This document shows, piece after piece, positions 15,741-24,628 of a stretch of DNA of 53,415 nt. The notes beneath the pieces are model-generated. The model made no database searches. It saw only the letters and a program-made list of their open reading frames with translations, and was not told where the DNA came from. The stretch is taken from NCBI GenBank assembly GCA_009692065.1, contig SHZY01000019.1:1-53415 (forward strand), in the 5' to 3' direction. The DNA comes from Gemmataceae bacterium (GTDB taxonomy: Bacteria; Planctomycetota; Planctomycetia; Gemmatales; Gemmataceae). The first letter of the stretch is position 1, and every line of letters begins with the position of its first letter. Position numbers and translations under genes: made by a program.

Positions 15741-18719
15741 TTACCTCACCGACATCAAATACGCAATCAAATCCGCCATCTCTTGATGGTTAATCATCTT
15801 CTCCAATCCCTCCGGCATGAACGATAGGCCGGTGCTGCGCAACTCTTCGATGTTGACGCGTAGAATCGTTTCGTTAGTTCCATCGGACCGGCGGATAGTC
15901 AGGCTCGTCGCCGTTTCGGCCTGGATCATGCCGGTGAGCGAGCGGCCGCTGTCGGTCTGCACGTAGTAGGTGATGAATTTGGGCAGCACCTCGCGATTGG
16001 GGTCGAGGACGTTGAGCAAGATGAAGTCGGCCCCGCGATCCTTGATCGCGCCCAACTCGGCCCCGATCTGCTCGCCGACGCCCTCGATGCGATGACAGGC
16101 AGCGCAGTTCTTCTTGAACAGTTCCTTGCCGTTCTTGAGGTCGCCCTTGAGATCGAGCGATTTCTGATACGCTGCAATGACGTCCTTGCGCGCGGAGAGC
16201 TGGTTGCCCTTGAACAGTTTCTCGGCTCGCCCGCGGATCGTTGGATCGGCGAACAGTTGCAAGAGCTTGATGCGTGCCGGATCGATCTCGCCGCTCTTGA
16301 TCTGGCCTTTCTCGACGGCGTCCAGGAAGGAATGCACCCACGTATTCCGGGCGAACAGCGTCTCCGCGGCGGTCGCACGCACCTGCGGGCTCAAGCTCGG
16401 CCAAGCCTGAATGATAAGGCCGGCGGCCTCGGCTTGCTCGAAGCGTGCAAGTGTTTCCAGCGCCGCCTTCTGCACAGTTTCCGGCTGGCGGAATCTCAAG
16501 AACTCGGTAAAGTTAGGTTTCACCTTGTCGAACTCCGCGAGACCAAGCGTGCGCACCGCCGACACACGCTCCGGCACTGGCTGCTTTTCGTCGCTCGAAG
16601 CTTTCAGCGCATCGGCGACGAGCGCCTTGAAAATCTCGCCCGATTTGCCGCTCTTGATGTGATCGCGTGATTTCGCCGGCAGCTTGCTCATCAGGCTGGC
16701 CATCAACTCGCGGCCGTCCTGGGCGGGCAGGCGATCGAGCGTGCCCAGCAAGTCGCCCAGCTCGTTGGCCTGATTGGCGGCGCCGATCTGCACGGCCAAT
16801 GGGTTCAGCATCAATTTGCCATCGGCGCTTTGGCGCAGCTTGTCGTCGGTGGCCAGGGTATGGAAGAGATCGCCGCGCCTGCCGTGCGCCGACGTCAGGA
16901 TCGCCAGCCGGACCCAGGGATCCTTGCCATCCTTGACGGCGAGCCGATGCAAGGCCTTGGTTGTCGCCTCACTCTCCACCACGCCGAATGAAAACGCCAG
17001 TTGGAAGCGAACGCGCAGATCGGGATCGTCCACCATCTTCTGCATTTGCGAACGGATCGCTACTTCACTCTGGAAACGCTCGGCCAGCTTGAGCGTGTGT
17101 TCACGAACGCGCGGCTCTTTGTCAGCAAGCGCCGGCAGGACGTGCTTCGTGTCGAGTGCATTCAAGCCGTTAAGCGAGTAGAGCGCGTGCATGCGGCCAA
17201 GCGCAGAGCGCGACTCTTTCGCCAGCTTTTCGAGGTGCGGGATGGCGCCGTCATCTTGCCGTTCATAGAGCAAGCGCGACGCCGTGTCGCGATGCCAGCC
17301 GTTCGGGTGTTCGAGGAGCTTGACCAACTCCGCCGTCGTCGCCTTGCTCAAGCGGGGCAGGTCACGCCGCTGGAAGTTTTCCGGCACGACGCGATAGATG
17401 CGGCCGTGGTTGACGCCGGATTCAATGTGTAGGTGCTTGAGGATCAACGGTGGGATCGATTCGATCGTTTCGATGATTTCGCGATAGTGATCGATGACGT
17501 AGAGCGTGCCGTCCGGCGTATTCGCGAACTGGGCGGGCCGGAACCAGTTGTCCGTCGAGGCAAGAAACTCCATGCCCGTTTCAATTCGTTTAGCGCCCGC
17601 AGTGAGCCCCATTTCGCTGAGTCCCGCATGATAGACTAGATTGTTCGAAACCTCGCCGATAAACAGCGTGCCGCGCTGTTCCGGCGGAAAGGCATCGCCG
17701 CGATAGACGGTGACGCCCGTCGTTCCCGTGAAGTGGCCGGAGACCTGGCCGGTCTCGGTGGGGCCGGGCACGATCCCTTGCAGCCGCAGTCGGGTGCGGA
17801 CAGTGCGCCACGGCTCGTTCGGGCTGACGCGTTTCAGATAGTTCGCCTGGTTGGCGCCGTGGATGTTGACGAACGGGGCCGGCGCTTGGACGTACGGATT
17901 CTTGAGCAGGTAGCGGCCGTCGTACATCAGCATGTGGCAGGGGTTGGAGTTGTCGCAGGTGAATTTACGCCCCCAGTCGTCCATGGACATGCCATGCTGG
18001 GCGCTGCCGGCGACCAACTCGAACTTGAGGGTGCGAGGATCGAAGAGAAAGCCCTGGCCACGGACATTGAACACCTGGGCATCCTTGGCCTCGGCGAGTT
18101 TGACGTTGCCACCGGCGGCGCTGGTGGAGATGTGGAAGCGATTGTCCAATCCCCAGCGGAAGGAATTGAGCATTGCCTCGCCGGCCTTGTCGCGCCCGAA
18201 GCCGGTGTAGATGATCTTCTTGACATCCGCCTTGCCGCGACCGGTGGTGTCCTTGAGGTAGTAGATGTTCGGCACCGCGCCGACGAAGACGCCGCCGTCC
18301 CAGCAGGCGAGCGCGACCGGGGAATCGATCTCCGCCAGCGTCGTCACCTTGTCGTAGACGCCCGTGCCCTTGGTGTCTTCGAGCACCTTGATGGCGCCGC
18401 GTTCCTTGAACTTCGGATTGCCGTGCTGGTTGTACTCAGGGAACTCCGCGATGTACATGCGGCCGTCTTCATCGAAATCGACGGCGACGGGCGAGCGAAT
18501 CGCCGGCTCCGACGCGACCAGTTCCAGCTTAAAGCCCGGCGCAAGCTTGAAAGTCTTGAGCGCGTCCTTCGGCGAGGTCGCTGGAATGCGCGGCAACTCG
18601 GCGGCGTAGTCTTTGTCCTTGCTATCTTTCGGATCCTTGGCCTGGTTGGCGTGACCGACGACGAACGCGCCAGCCGCTAGCGTGAACAATACCAGTAGAC
18701 CCAGGGAGCGGAACTGCAT
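15741..18719 (-). CDS. PVC-type membrane-bound dehydrogenase with HEAT repeats and C-terminal haem domain
   Basis: The 992-residue exported protein has three parts. After the signal (MQFRSLGLLVLFTLAAGAF), residues ~50-430 are a six-bladed propeller dehydrogenase-like domain ('APGFKLELVASEPAI', 'VAVDFDEDGRMYIAEFPEYN'). Helical HEAT-like repeats occupy the middle, and the last ~130 residues form a haem domain with 'KNCAACHRIEGVG' (CxxCH). This architecture is characteristic of Planctomycetes/Verrucomicrobia and is presumed to oxidise sugars or alcohols in the periplasm; the substrate is unknown. GAGGTG precedes ATG 18719. The longer frame to 18806 would overlap ruvX and add a non-signal N-terminus. 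Confidence 0.9.
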   Translation of the reverse strand: MQFRSLGLLVLFTLAAGAFVVGHANQAKDPKDSKDKDYAAELPRIPATSPKDALKTFKLAPGFKLELVASEPAIRSPVAVDFDEDGRMYIAEFPEYNQHGNPKFKERGAIKVLEDTKGTGVYDKVTTLAEIDSPVALACWDGGVFVGAVPNIYYLKDTTGRGKADVKKIIYTGFGRDKAGEAMLNSFRWGLDNRFHISTSAAGGNVKLAEAKDAQVFNVRGQGFLFDPRTLKFELVAGSAQHGMSMDDWGRKFTCDNSNPCHMLMYDGRYLLKNPYVQAPAPFVNIHGANQANYLKRVSPNEPWRTVRTRLRLQGIVPGPTETGQVSGHFTGTTGVTVYRGDAFPPEQRGTLFIGEVSNNLVYHAGLSEMGLTAGAKRIETGMEFLASTDNWFRPAQFANTPDGTLYVIDHYREIIETIESIPPLILKHLHIESGVNHGRIYRVVPENFQRRDLPRLSKATTAELVKLLEHPNGWHRDTASRLLYERQDDGAIPHLEKLAKESRSALGRMHALYSLNGLNALDTKHVLPALADKEPRVREHTLKLAERFQSEVAIRSQMQKMVDDPDLRVRFQLAFSFGVVESEATTKALHRLAVKDGKDPWVRLAILTSAHGRRGDLFHTLATDDKLRQSADGKLMLNPLAVQIGAANQANELGDLLGTLDRLPAQDGRELMASLMSKLPAKSRDHIKSGKSGEIFKALVADALKASSDEKQPVPERVSAVRTLGLAEFDKVKPNFTEFLRFRQPETVQKAALETLARFEQAEAAGLIIQAWPSLSPQVRATAAETLFARNTWVHSFLDAVEKGQIKSGEIDPARIKLLQLFADPTIRGRAEKLFKGNQLSARKDVIAAYQKSLDLKGDLKNGKELFKKNCAACHRIEGVGEQIGAELGAIKDRGADFILLNVLDPNREVLPKFITYYVQTDSGRSLTGMIQAETATSLTIRRSDGTNETILRVNIEELRSTGLSFMPEGLEKMINHQEMADLIAYLMSVR

Positions 18720-18802
18720 ATTCACCTCGGTTTGCGTAGGGCCGAATGTCATCACCATACGGAATGGAGTCCGTCGCGCCCAGCAAGAAAGCTGCGGCGA
18801 TG

Positions 18803-19237
18803 TCATTTAGCCGCGGGGCATCCCGCCTCCAGATAGGCCTGCAACAAGATCTGTGCCGCCACGCGATCGCGCCGGGCTTTGCGTTTCTTTTTCGTCAAGC
18901 CGGCTTCTTGCAGCGCCGCTTCGGCCTCGAAGGTCGTGTAACGCTCGTCGTAGAACACGCACGACAGACCCGTCACCTCTTGCAGCCAGGCGCCGAACAC
19001 GCGCACTGCCTTGGCTTGCTCGCCTTCATAGCCATCGGCACGGATCGGCAAACCGATGACGATGATGCCGACTTCCTCATCGTCGAGCACGTTCTTGAGG
19101 TATTGAGCATCCTGCTTCAAATCGCGGCGTGTGTAGGTCGTAAGGGGTGACGCGATCCGGCGCTCGGCATCACTTATTGCCAGCCCCAGACGCACGGTGC
19201 CGGGGTCGATTGCCAGGATTCGTGTGTAAGATTTCAT
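18803..19237 (-). CDS. ruvX: Putative Holliday junction resolvase RuvX/YqgF
   Basis: The 144-residue RNase H-fold protein is of normal length. It has the catalytic Asp in 'ILAIDPGTVRLGLAISD', the 'VIGLPIRADG' block, 'YDERYTTFEAE', and a C-terminal 'RRDRVAAQILLQAYLE' carrying another acidic residue. It is implicated in 16S rRNA 5'-end processing and/or recombination. The last codons and stop are contributed by a TTTAGCCGCGG repeat half (18807-18817 on the plus strand), giving a GCPAAK ending. manC lies upstream on the same strand with a strong hairpin between. Confidence 0.92.
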   Translation of the reverse strand: MKSYTRILAIDPGTVRLGLAISDAERRIASPLTTYTRRDLKQDAQYLKNVLDDEEVGIIVIGLPIRADGYEGEQAKAVRVFGAWLQEVTGLSCVFYDERYTTFEAEAALQEAGLTKKKRKARRDRVAAQILLQAYLEAGCPAAK

Positions 19238-19260
19238 GAATGAATCACGAAAGAACCATG

Positions 19261-19300
19261 GGCGTCCAAGCCGCCCCCCAAGGGGGGCGGCTTGGACGCC
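19261..19300. repeat. Perfect 19-bp inverted repeat with 2-nt spacer
   Basis: Arm GGCGTCCAAGCCGCCCCCC (19261-19279) is complementary to 19282-19300. It lies just after manC and 24 nt before the ruvX start codon on the minus strand, so it may terminate or attenuate transcription between them. Confidence 0.9.
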
Positions 19301-19314
19301 GCCTCGAACTCATG

Positions 19315-20394
19315 TTACAGGTACTTCTCCATCCCTCCGGCCTTGAGCTGCTCGACAATCTTTTTGATGTTGCCTTCCTCATTGCGATGGGCCACCAGAA
19401 TCGCATCGCCGTCTTGGATAATGATGAGATCGCTGATGCCGAGTGTGGCGATGAGTTTGTCGGCCTCACCAGCGATGACGCAGTTGTGTGTATCGACCCC
19501 CAGGTGGTTGGCGAGGACGGTGTTATCGTGAGCGTCCTGGGGCAGGCGGCGCTCCAGCGCAAGCCAGCTGCCGACGTCGTCCCATTGGAAGGGCGCCTGC
19601 ACCATCAGGACCTGGCCGGCCTTCTCCATGACGGCGTAATCGATGCTGATCTTGGTCAGGCCCACATATTCCTTGGTCAGCACGTCATCACGCCGCGGAG
19701 TATCCCAGGCGGCGGCGATGCGCGTCACTGCTGCGACCAATTCGGGCTGATGAGCGCGCAATTCGGCCAGAATCGTCGCTGCCCGCCAGACGAAGATGCC
19801 GCTGTTCCAGAAATGCTTCCCCGAAGCGACATATTGCTCTGCTATCTCAACGTGCGGCTTCTCACGGAACGAGGCGACGCGGTAGATCGGCACGCCCTGA
19901 AATCGCTTTAATTCCTCGCCGCATTCAAGGTAGCCGTACCCCGTCGCCGGGAACGTCGGGCGAATGCCAAACGTCACCAGCGAGTTCGGCTCATCCAGCA
20001 CGATCTGCTTGGCCGCCTGAACGGCACGGCGAAATTCCTGGGCAGGCTCGATGACATGATCGGCCGGCGTTACCAGCATGATCGCTTCGGGATCATCGCA
20101 CACGATAAGGGCCGCACCGAGGGCGATGCAGGCGGCGGTATCACGTCCGCACGGTTCGCCGACAATGCGCTCGGCGGGCAGCGTCGGTAGTTGCCGCGAG
20201 GTCTCGGCGCAGTGGCTGGCACCGGTGATGATCCAGGTACGTGTCGGTGGCGCCAACGCCTCGGTCCGCTCCAACGCTTGCTGCAGGAGCGACGACGAGC
20301 CGGCAAGAGTCAAGAACTGCTTGGGCTTCGCTTGCCGGCTGCGCGGCCAAAACCGCGTGCCTCCTCCGCCGGCCATGATGAGCGCGTGCAGCAT
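19315..20394 (-). CDS. manC: Mannose-1-phosphate guanylyltransferase
   Basis: The enzyme makes GDP-mannose from mannose-1-phosphate and GTP for glycan synthesis. The 359 residues start with the nucleotidyltransferase signature 'IMAGGGGTRFWPRSRQAKPK', followed by 'EPCGRDTAACIALGA', 'VTPADHVI' and 'ATGYGYLECGEE'; near the C-terminus 'FQWDDVGSWLALER' is the sugar-phosphate binding block. It lacks the isomerase domain of bifunctional ManC/AlgA. A purine-rich GGGAAAGG precedes the ATG. The UDP-sugar pyrophosphorylase gene ends 14 nt upstream, so the two form a probable operon for activated sugars. Confidence 0.9.
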   Translation of the reverse strand: MLHALIMAGGGGTRFWPRSRQAKPKQFLTLAGSSSLLQQALERTEALAPPTRTWIITGASHCAETSRQLPTLPAERIVGEPCGRDTAACIALGAALIVCDDPEAIMLVTPADHVIEPAQEFRRAVQAAKQIVLDEPNSLVTFGIRPTFPATGYGYLECGEELKRFQGVPIYRVASFREKPHVEIAEQYVASGKHFWNSGIFVWRAATILAELRAHQPELVAAVTRIAAAWDTPRRDDVLTKEYVGLTKISIDYAVMEKAGQVLMVQAPFQWDDVGSWLALERRLPQDAHDNTVLANHLGVDTHNCVIAGEADKLIATLGISDLIIIQDGDAILVAHRNEEGNIKKIVEQLKAGGMEKYL

Positions 20395-20408
20395 GTTGCA
20401 GCCTTTCC

Positions 20409-21782
20409 CTACTTGAAATACGTGTCCCTGGTGATCGTCGTCGCTTTCCTGAGCTTGTCCATCACATCCTCGGCATCCAGGGCAAACAGCGGGCTGATCT
20501 CCACCTTGACGCCATCGGCAACCTCGACCCCGGCCTGGTGCAGCCAGCGCGTTGCCTGGGCGATCATCATCGCCTGTGCGGTCGCCGGCGAATCGACGCC
20601 GTCCTTGTTTTTGACGGGAGCGAATTCATCGTCGCGCGGCGTTGCCAGCACCGTCCAGCGTTCCGCCTGCGTCAGGATGTCGAAGATGAATCGTTCGAAC
20701 TTGAGTGCGTTCTCCGTTTCCGGTTGCACAAGTTGACCGGCTTCGTCCAGATAGGGGACTTTCTTGCGTGCGAGGTGCCACGGCAATCGATCCGCCTCCG
20801 CGGTGATCTTGCGCAAAAACTCGACATCGAACAGATGAATGGCGGGATTGCCGGCCCAGAACTTCAACTGGCCTGCCTCGTCCCTTTCGTTCGCCCAATC
20901 ATCCGGCAGATCGGAATACTCAATCATCGAGCAGCGGCCATCGACAAGCAAGAAGTTGCCGACTTTCTCCTTCGGCCCCGTCTTGGGCAACACCTTCGAG
21001 GAAACCTCGGCGTTGGCCAGGTGGTGGCGGCCGACGAAAAGGGCATCGGCGAGGTTGACCAGTGGGTTGTCCACCTGGAAGTAGTAGATCGTGCGAATAC
21101 CGCGTTCGTCGAGGCGATTGAGAATGCCGCTATCCCGAAGTCCGATGATGGTGCCGCCGTGCCCGTTCGGACTGAGACAGGGGCGATCCGGCGCTTCGAG
21201 GAGCATGCGGCCGCTTTCCAGGTCGACCGCCGGCATGGTTCCCTGGCAGAAGAACCAGACGTCCTGGGGCGGCAGACGATAGAAGTTGCGCCGCTTGAAG
21301 AAGAGCCGCGTGGTCGCATCGGTCGCCGGGCTTGTCATGACCAGCAGCGGAAAGCGTGCGATATAGCGACGATTCAAGGCCAGCACTTTTTCAGCGTGAA
21401 TCTGAAACAGCGGTTTCTTGGAAATCGGTCCGATCGGAAACATCCCCTTGGGGTCATTGCATCCGAGCCGAGTTCCCTGCCCGCCGGCGACGATGAGGAA
21501 CGCGACCTTGCCCGCGTCGAACGCATCTTCCCCCACGTCGATGAAAGCCTCTCCTGCGTCCTCCTCAATGGTCGGATACGGCAGCGGTTCGATGCGTTCA
21601 CGGGGCGGCAGCGCGTCCTTTTGGGTCCGGCGAGCGTGGAGCGATTGCAATTCCGCGAGGTCGATGCGCTCAAGCTCGCGCAGCAATTTCGCGTGCTCCG
21701 GCTCGGCGAGTTGTTCCAACGCCGTCTGCAAGTGAGCTTGGCCGTGGCGTTGCAAGCGGGCACGCAGGTCATCCGGGATCAT
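20409..21782 (-). CDS. UDPGP-family (eukaryote-like UAP1) nucleotidyltransferase
   Basis: The ~457-residue protein belongs to the UDP-glucose/UDP-N-acetylhexosamine pyrophosphorylase family rather than the bacterial GalU/GlmU type. Diagnostic pieces are 'IVAGGQGTRLGCNDPKGMFP', 'LSPNGHGGTIIGL', 'YYFQVDNPLVNL', 'KTGPKEKVGNFLLVDG' and 'AGNPAIHLFDVEFL', which resemble eukaryotic UAP1. It probably makes UDP-GlcNAc or a related UDP-sugar. I prefer ATG 21782 with GAGGTG just upstream; a GTG at 21788 is an alternative. It lies upstream of manC in the same transcription unit. Confidence 0.82.
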   Translation of the reverse strand: MIPDDLRARLQRHGQAHLQTALEQLAEPEHAKLLRELERIDLAELQSLHARRTQKDALPPRERIEPLPYPTIEEDAGEAFIDVGEDAFDAGKVAFLIVAGGQGTRLGCNDPKGMFPIGPISKKPLFQIHAEKVLALNRRYIARFPLLVMTSPATDATTRLFFKRRNFYRLPPQDVWFFCQGTMPAVDLESGRMLLEAPDRPCLSPNGHGGTIIGLRDSGILNRLDERGIRTIYYFQVDNPLVNLADALFVGRHHLANAEVSSKVLPKTGPKEKVGNFLLVDGRCSMIEYSDLPDDWANERDEAGQLKFWAGNPAIHLFDVEFLRKITAEADRLPWHLARKKVPYLDEAGQLVQPETENALKFERFIFDILTQAERWTVLATPRDDEFAPVKNKDGVDSPATAQAMMIAQATRWLHQAGVEVADGVKVEISPLFALDAEDVMDKLRKATTITRDTYFK

Positions 21783-21811
21783 CCGCACCTCATTTGGCAG
21801 CGATCATCGCG

Positions 21812-21834
21812 GTCCTCACGCGGAGCGTGAGGAC
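21812..21834. repeat. 10-bp hairpin between MBL hydrolase and UDPGP genes
   Basis: GTCCTCACGC (21812-21821) pairs with GCGTGAGGAC (21825-21834) with a 3-nt loop, in a 60-nt gap between two minus-strand genes. Confidence 0.7.
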
Positions 21835-21842
21835 TACACTCG

Positions 21843-22616
21843 TCAGAACGGAAAACACAACCCGTCGTACGCAATCTCGACATTGGGCGGCAGCGTCTTG
21901 CTGGTGGCCTCATGCTCGATGTCGTGCGAGATGTGCGTCAGGTACGCCTTGGCAGGCTGCAAACGGTCGATCACTTCGAGCGCCTCATCGACGCAGAAAT
22001 GAGCCGGATGCGGGCGGAATCGCAGCGCATCCAGGATCAATATCTCGACGCCTTCGAGCCGTTTCATGCTCTCCTTCGGGATTTTGTTGACATCCGTGCA
22101 GTACGCCAGGTTGCCGATGCGGAAGCCGAATACGTTGAAATGAGCGTGTTCGAGCGGAATCGGCGTGATGCATTCCTCCAGCACCGTGAACGGCGCCTCA
22201 GTGATGTTACGAAACGTCAGCTTCGGCAGATAGCCCATCGGCTGTATCTCGGCTTCTGGGCTGAAGGCATACGCGAACGAACGCCGCAGCTGCCGTTCGA
22301 CCTCGTTGGTGCAATACAGCGGCACCGGCCCGCCGAGCAACCGGGGGATCGGCCTGAGGTCGTCCATGCCGTACATATGATCGGCATGCGCGTGCGTGTA
22401 AAGGACAGCGTGTACAATCTGCACCTTGGCGCGCAGGAGCTGCAAACGCAACTCCGGGGGCGTGTCGATGAGGATGTTACCAAAATCAGTCCGGATCAGA
22501 ACCGCACAACGATAGCGATGGTTGCGTGGATCGGTTGAGGCACAGACAGCGCAGTCACAGCCGACCATGGGCACGCCGACGGAGGTTCCGGTGCCGAGAA
22601 AGGTGAGGGTTCGCAC
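21843..22616 (-). CDS. MBL-fold metallo-hydrolase (PhnP-like)
   Basis: The 257-residue enzyme carries the MBL metal motif 'LYTHAHADHMYGMDDLR' (H-x-H-x-D-H) and an N-terminal 'GTGTSVGVPMVGCDCAVC', whose Cys cluster resembles the structural zinc site of PhnP phosphodiesterases. A C-terminal 'AYLTHISHDIEH' adds ligands. The likely role is hydrolysis of a phosphodiester or cyclic phosphate; no phn genes are nearby to support the phosphonate pathway. The start is a GTG at 22616 without an obvious ribosome binding site, but it fits the family's usual N-terminus exactly. Confidence 0.85.
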   Translation of the reverse strand: MRTLTFLGTGTSVGVPMVGCDCAVCASTDPRNHRYRCAVLIRTDFGNILIDTPPELRLQLLRAKVQIVHAVLYTHAHADHMYGMDDLRPIPRLLGGPVPLYCTNEVERQLRRSFAYAFSPEAEIQPMGYLPKLTFRNITEAPFTVLEECITPIPLEHAHFNVFGFRIGNLAYCTDVNKIPKESMKRLEGVEILILDALRFRPHPAHFCVDEALEVIDRLQPAKAYLTHISHDIEHEATSKTLPPNVEIAYDGLCFPF

Positions 22617-22640
22617 GAGCTTGGCCGTTCGTCCTTGGTG

Positions 22641-22710
22641 TTTAGCCGCGGAGCTCGCCCCGTGCGGGCCGTGGGACGCCAGCCTGTGCGGGGCACGCCC
22701 CGCGGCTAAA
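22641..22710. repeat. Inverted repeat, TTTAGCCGCGG family, between divergent genes
   Basis: TTTAGCCGCGG (22641-22651) pairs with CCGCGGCTAAA (22700-22710), with a GC-rich 48-nt interior. It lies between the divergent MBL hydrolase and MFS genes, where a shared terminator makes no sense; both promoters must be close by. Confidence 0.8.
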
Positions 22711-22859
22711 TGGTTTTATTCACAGCTATTGTAAACGACGGCGACGCAGATGCGATGCCAACTTTACTCGAAATGCCGGAATGGCGATTGACAGCCAAGC
22801 GTTGGTCGCATAGGCTTTCCATTTCAAACCCCAACGGTCCACTCCAGGAGTTTTCCCGC

Positions 22860-24506
22860 ATGACCGCTAGTCCCTCGATCCAGCGCAGCGAAAACCCCGT
22901 CCTGTTCTGGGGCTGCTTTCTCGCTCTCGTCACCACAGCGTTCGGATTCATCGCTCGTATGTTCCTGATCGACACGTGGGCGAAAGAGTTCGACCTCGAT
23001 CCGGCGCGATCCGGCGCGCTGACCGGCATGGGCATCTGGCCGTTCGCCGTCAGCATCATCGGCTTCAGCCTGTTGATCGACCGCATCGGCTACAAGATAT
23101 CGATGATCATCGCCTTCCTTGGACACATCATCTGGGCGATCATGGGCGTCAGCGCCTACTTCGTATCGAAAGGCGGCGACACACACACAGCTTTTCAACT
23201 GCTCTACTGGGGCAGCTTGATCCTCGCCCTCGGCAACGGCACGGTGGAGGCGTTCATCAATCCGGTCATCGCCACGATGTTTAGCAGGGAGAAAACCAAG
23301 TGGTTGAACATTCTGCACGCCGGTTGGCCAGGCGGCCTGGTCGTTGCCGGTATGGTGACGATCTTTATTGACGACGTGCCGTGGGGCGTGAAGGTCGGCT
23401 TGATTGCGATTCCGGCTGTCATTTATTTCGTGATGCTCATCACCTGCCAATTTCCCGTCCAGGAGCGTGTTTCGTCCGGCGTTTCCTACAAGGACATGCT
23501 CTCGGAGTTCGGGGTGCTCGGCGCGATCATCGTCGGCTTTCTGATTACGCTGCAACTGATCGAATTCTTTTCGGGCGGCGGCGCGCTGGGCTGGGAAGTG
23601 AAAGGGGTATTCATTGCGATCGGGGTGGCGATCGTCGTAGGCTTTGGCGTCTACACGCAATCGCCTGGCCGCATTCTCATGTTCGTCATGGTACTAATCA
23701 TGATGCCGCTGGCGACAACCGAGATCGGCACGGATGGCTGGATCACGGACATCATGAAGCCAATTGCCGAGGCCAACAATTTTCATTCCGGCTGGGTGCT
23801 GGTTTACACGTCGGTGATCATGATGGTCTTGCGCTTTTTCGCGGGCCCGATCGTCCATCATCTGAAGCCGCTGCCGCTGCTGGCCGTCAGCGCCGCCTTG
23901 GCGATCATCGGGCTCTACACTCTTTCGTTCACGACGGGATTGATGATCTTCGCGGCGGCCACCTTGTACGGCTTCGGAAAAACGTTCTTCTGGCCGACCA
24001 TGCTCGGCGTTGTTTCCGAACAGACGCCCAAGGGAGGCGCGGTGACGCTCAACGCCATCTCCGGCATCGGCATGCTGGCGGTCGGCGTGCTCGGCTTTCC
24101 GTACATTGGTACGTTGCAGGCCGACAAGGCGATTCACGCACTCGCCAACGATAAGAAGACGAAGGACTCGCTGCCTGCCCTCGTGAAGGATGGCAAGCTG
24201 ACGGTGGTGGAAGACCGATCGATCTACGAAATCATTTCGTACACCGTGATTTCCGACAAGAAGCTAAAGGCGGAAATCGACAAACTTCCCGAGGCCCAGC
24301 GGGCCGCCATGAAGAAACACATCGATGATACTATCGACCACAGCAAACAAGGGGCGCTTGCGAACATGGCGATCTTCCCGATCATCATGCTGGTCGGCTA
24401 TCTCATCCTGATTGTGTATTTTCAATCGCGCGGCGGATACGAACAGGTCCACCTCGAAGCTGAGGTGCCACCGCCAGTGCCTGACGAACGCCCCTTCGGC
24501 GCCTAG
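22860..24506 (+). CDS. MFS transporter
   Basis: The 548-residue integral membrane protein has about 12 hydrophobic helices and major-facilitator features such as 'LLIDRIGYKISM' in the loop after TM2 and 'GSLILALGNGTVEAFINP'. Between the last two helices there is an unusual hydrophilic insert of about 80 residues ('ALANDKKTKDSLPALVKDGK' onward, Lys/Asp-rich) before the final helix 'MAIFPIIMLVGYLILIVYF'. The start at 22860 has GGAG 9 nt upstream; the longer frame to 22710 lacks plausible N-terminal content. The substrate cannot be assigned. Confidence 0.83.
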   Translation: MTASPSIQRSENPVLFWGCFLALVTTAFGFIARMFLIDTWAKEFDLDPARSGALTGMGIWPFAVSIIGFSLLIDRIGYKISMIIAFLGHIIWAIMGVSAYFVSKGGDTHTAFQLLYWGSLILALGNGTVEAFINPVIATMFSREKTKWLNILHAGWPGGLVVAGMVTIFIDDVPWGVKVGLIAIPAVIYFVMLITCQFPVQERVSSGVSYKDMLSEFGVLGAIIVGFLITLQLIEFFSGGGALGWEVKGVFIAIGVAIVVGFGVYTQSPGRILMFVMVLIMMPLATTEIGTDGWITDIMKPIAEANNFHSGWVLVYTSVIMMVLRFFAGPIVHHLKPLPLLAVSAALAIIGLYTLSFTTGLMIFAAATLYGFGKTFFWPTMLGVVSEQTPKGGAVTLNAISGIGMLAVGVLGFPYIGTLQADKAIHALANDKKTKDSLPALVKDGKLTVVEDRSIYEIISYTVISDKKLKAEIDKLPEAQRAAMKKHIDDTIDHSKQGALANMAIFPIIMLVGYLILIVYFQSRGGYEQVHLEAEVPPPVPDERPFGA

Positions 24507-24576
24507 GGCAAACCCGGATCGACGGGCATCGCCGACGGGGCGCCGCCGACCTCGGGATTCAAGGAGTGATCTTCCC

Positions 24577-24624
24577 GTCTTCGTTTAGCGCCCGCGCAAT
24601 GCCATGCGGGCGCTAAACGAAGAC
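24577..24624. repeat. Perfect 19-bp inverted repeat, GTTTAGCGCCCGC family
   Basis: Arm GTCTTCGTTTAGCGCCCGC (24577-24595) pairs exactly with 24606-24624, with a 10-nt loop. It lies between the convergent MFS and glnE genes, 4 nt from the glnE stop, so it is well placed as a bidirectional terminator. Confidence 0.9.
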
Positions 24625-24628
24625 CGGT

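Noticed and set aside
20538-21830. Open frame of 430 codons antisense to the UDPGP gene
   Set aside because: No recognisable motif; the opposite strand carries a complete conserved enzyme.
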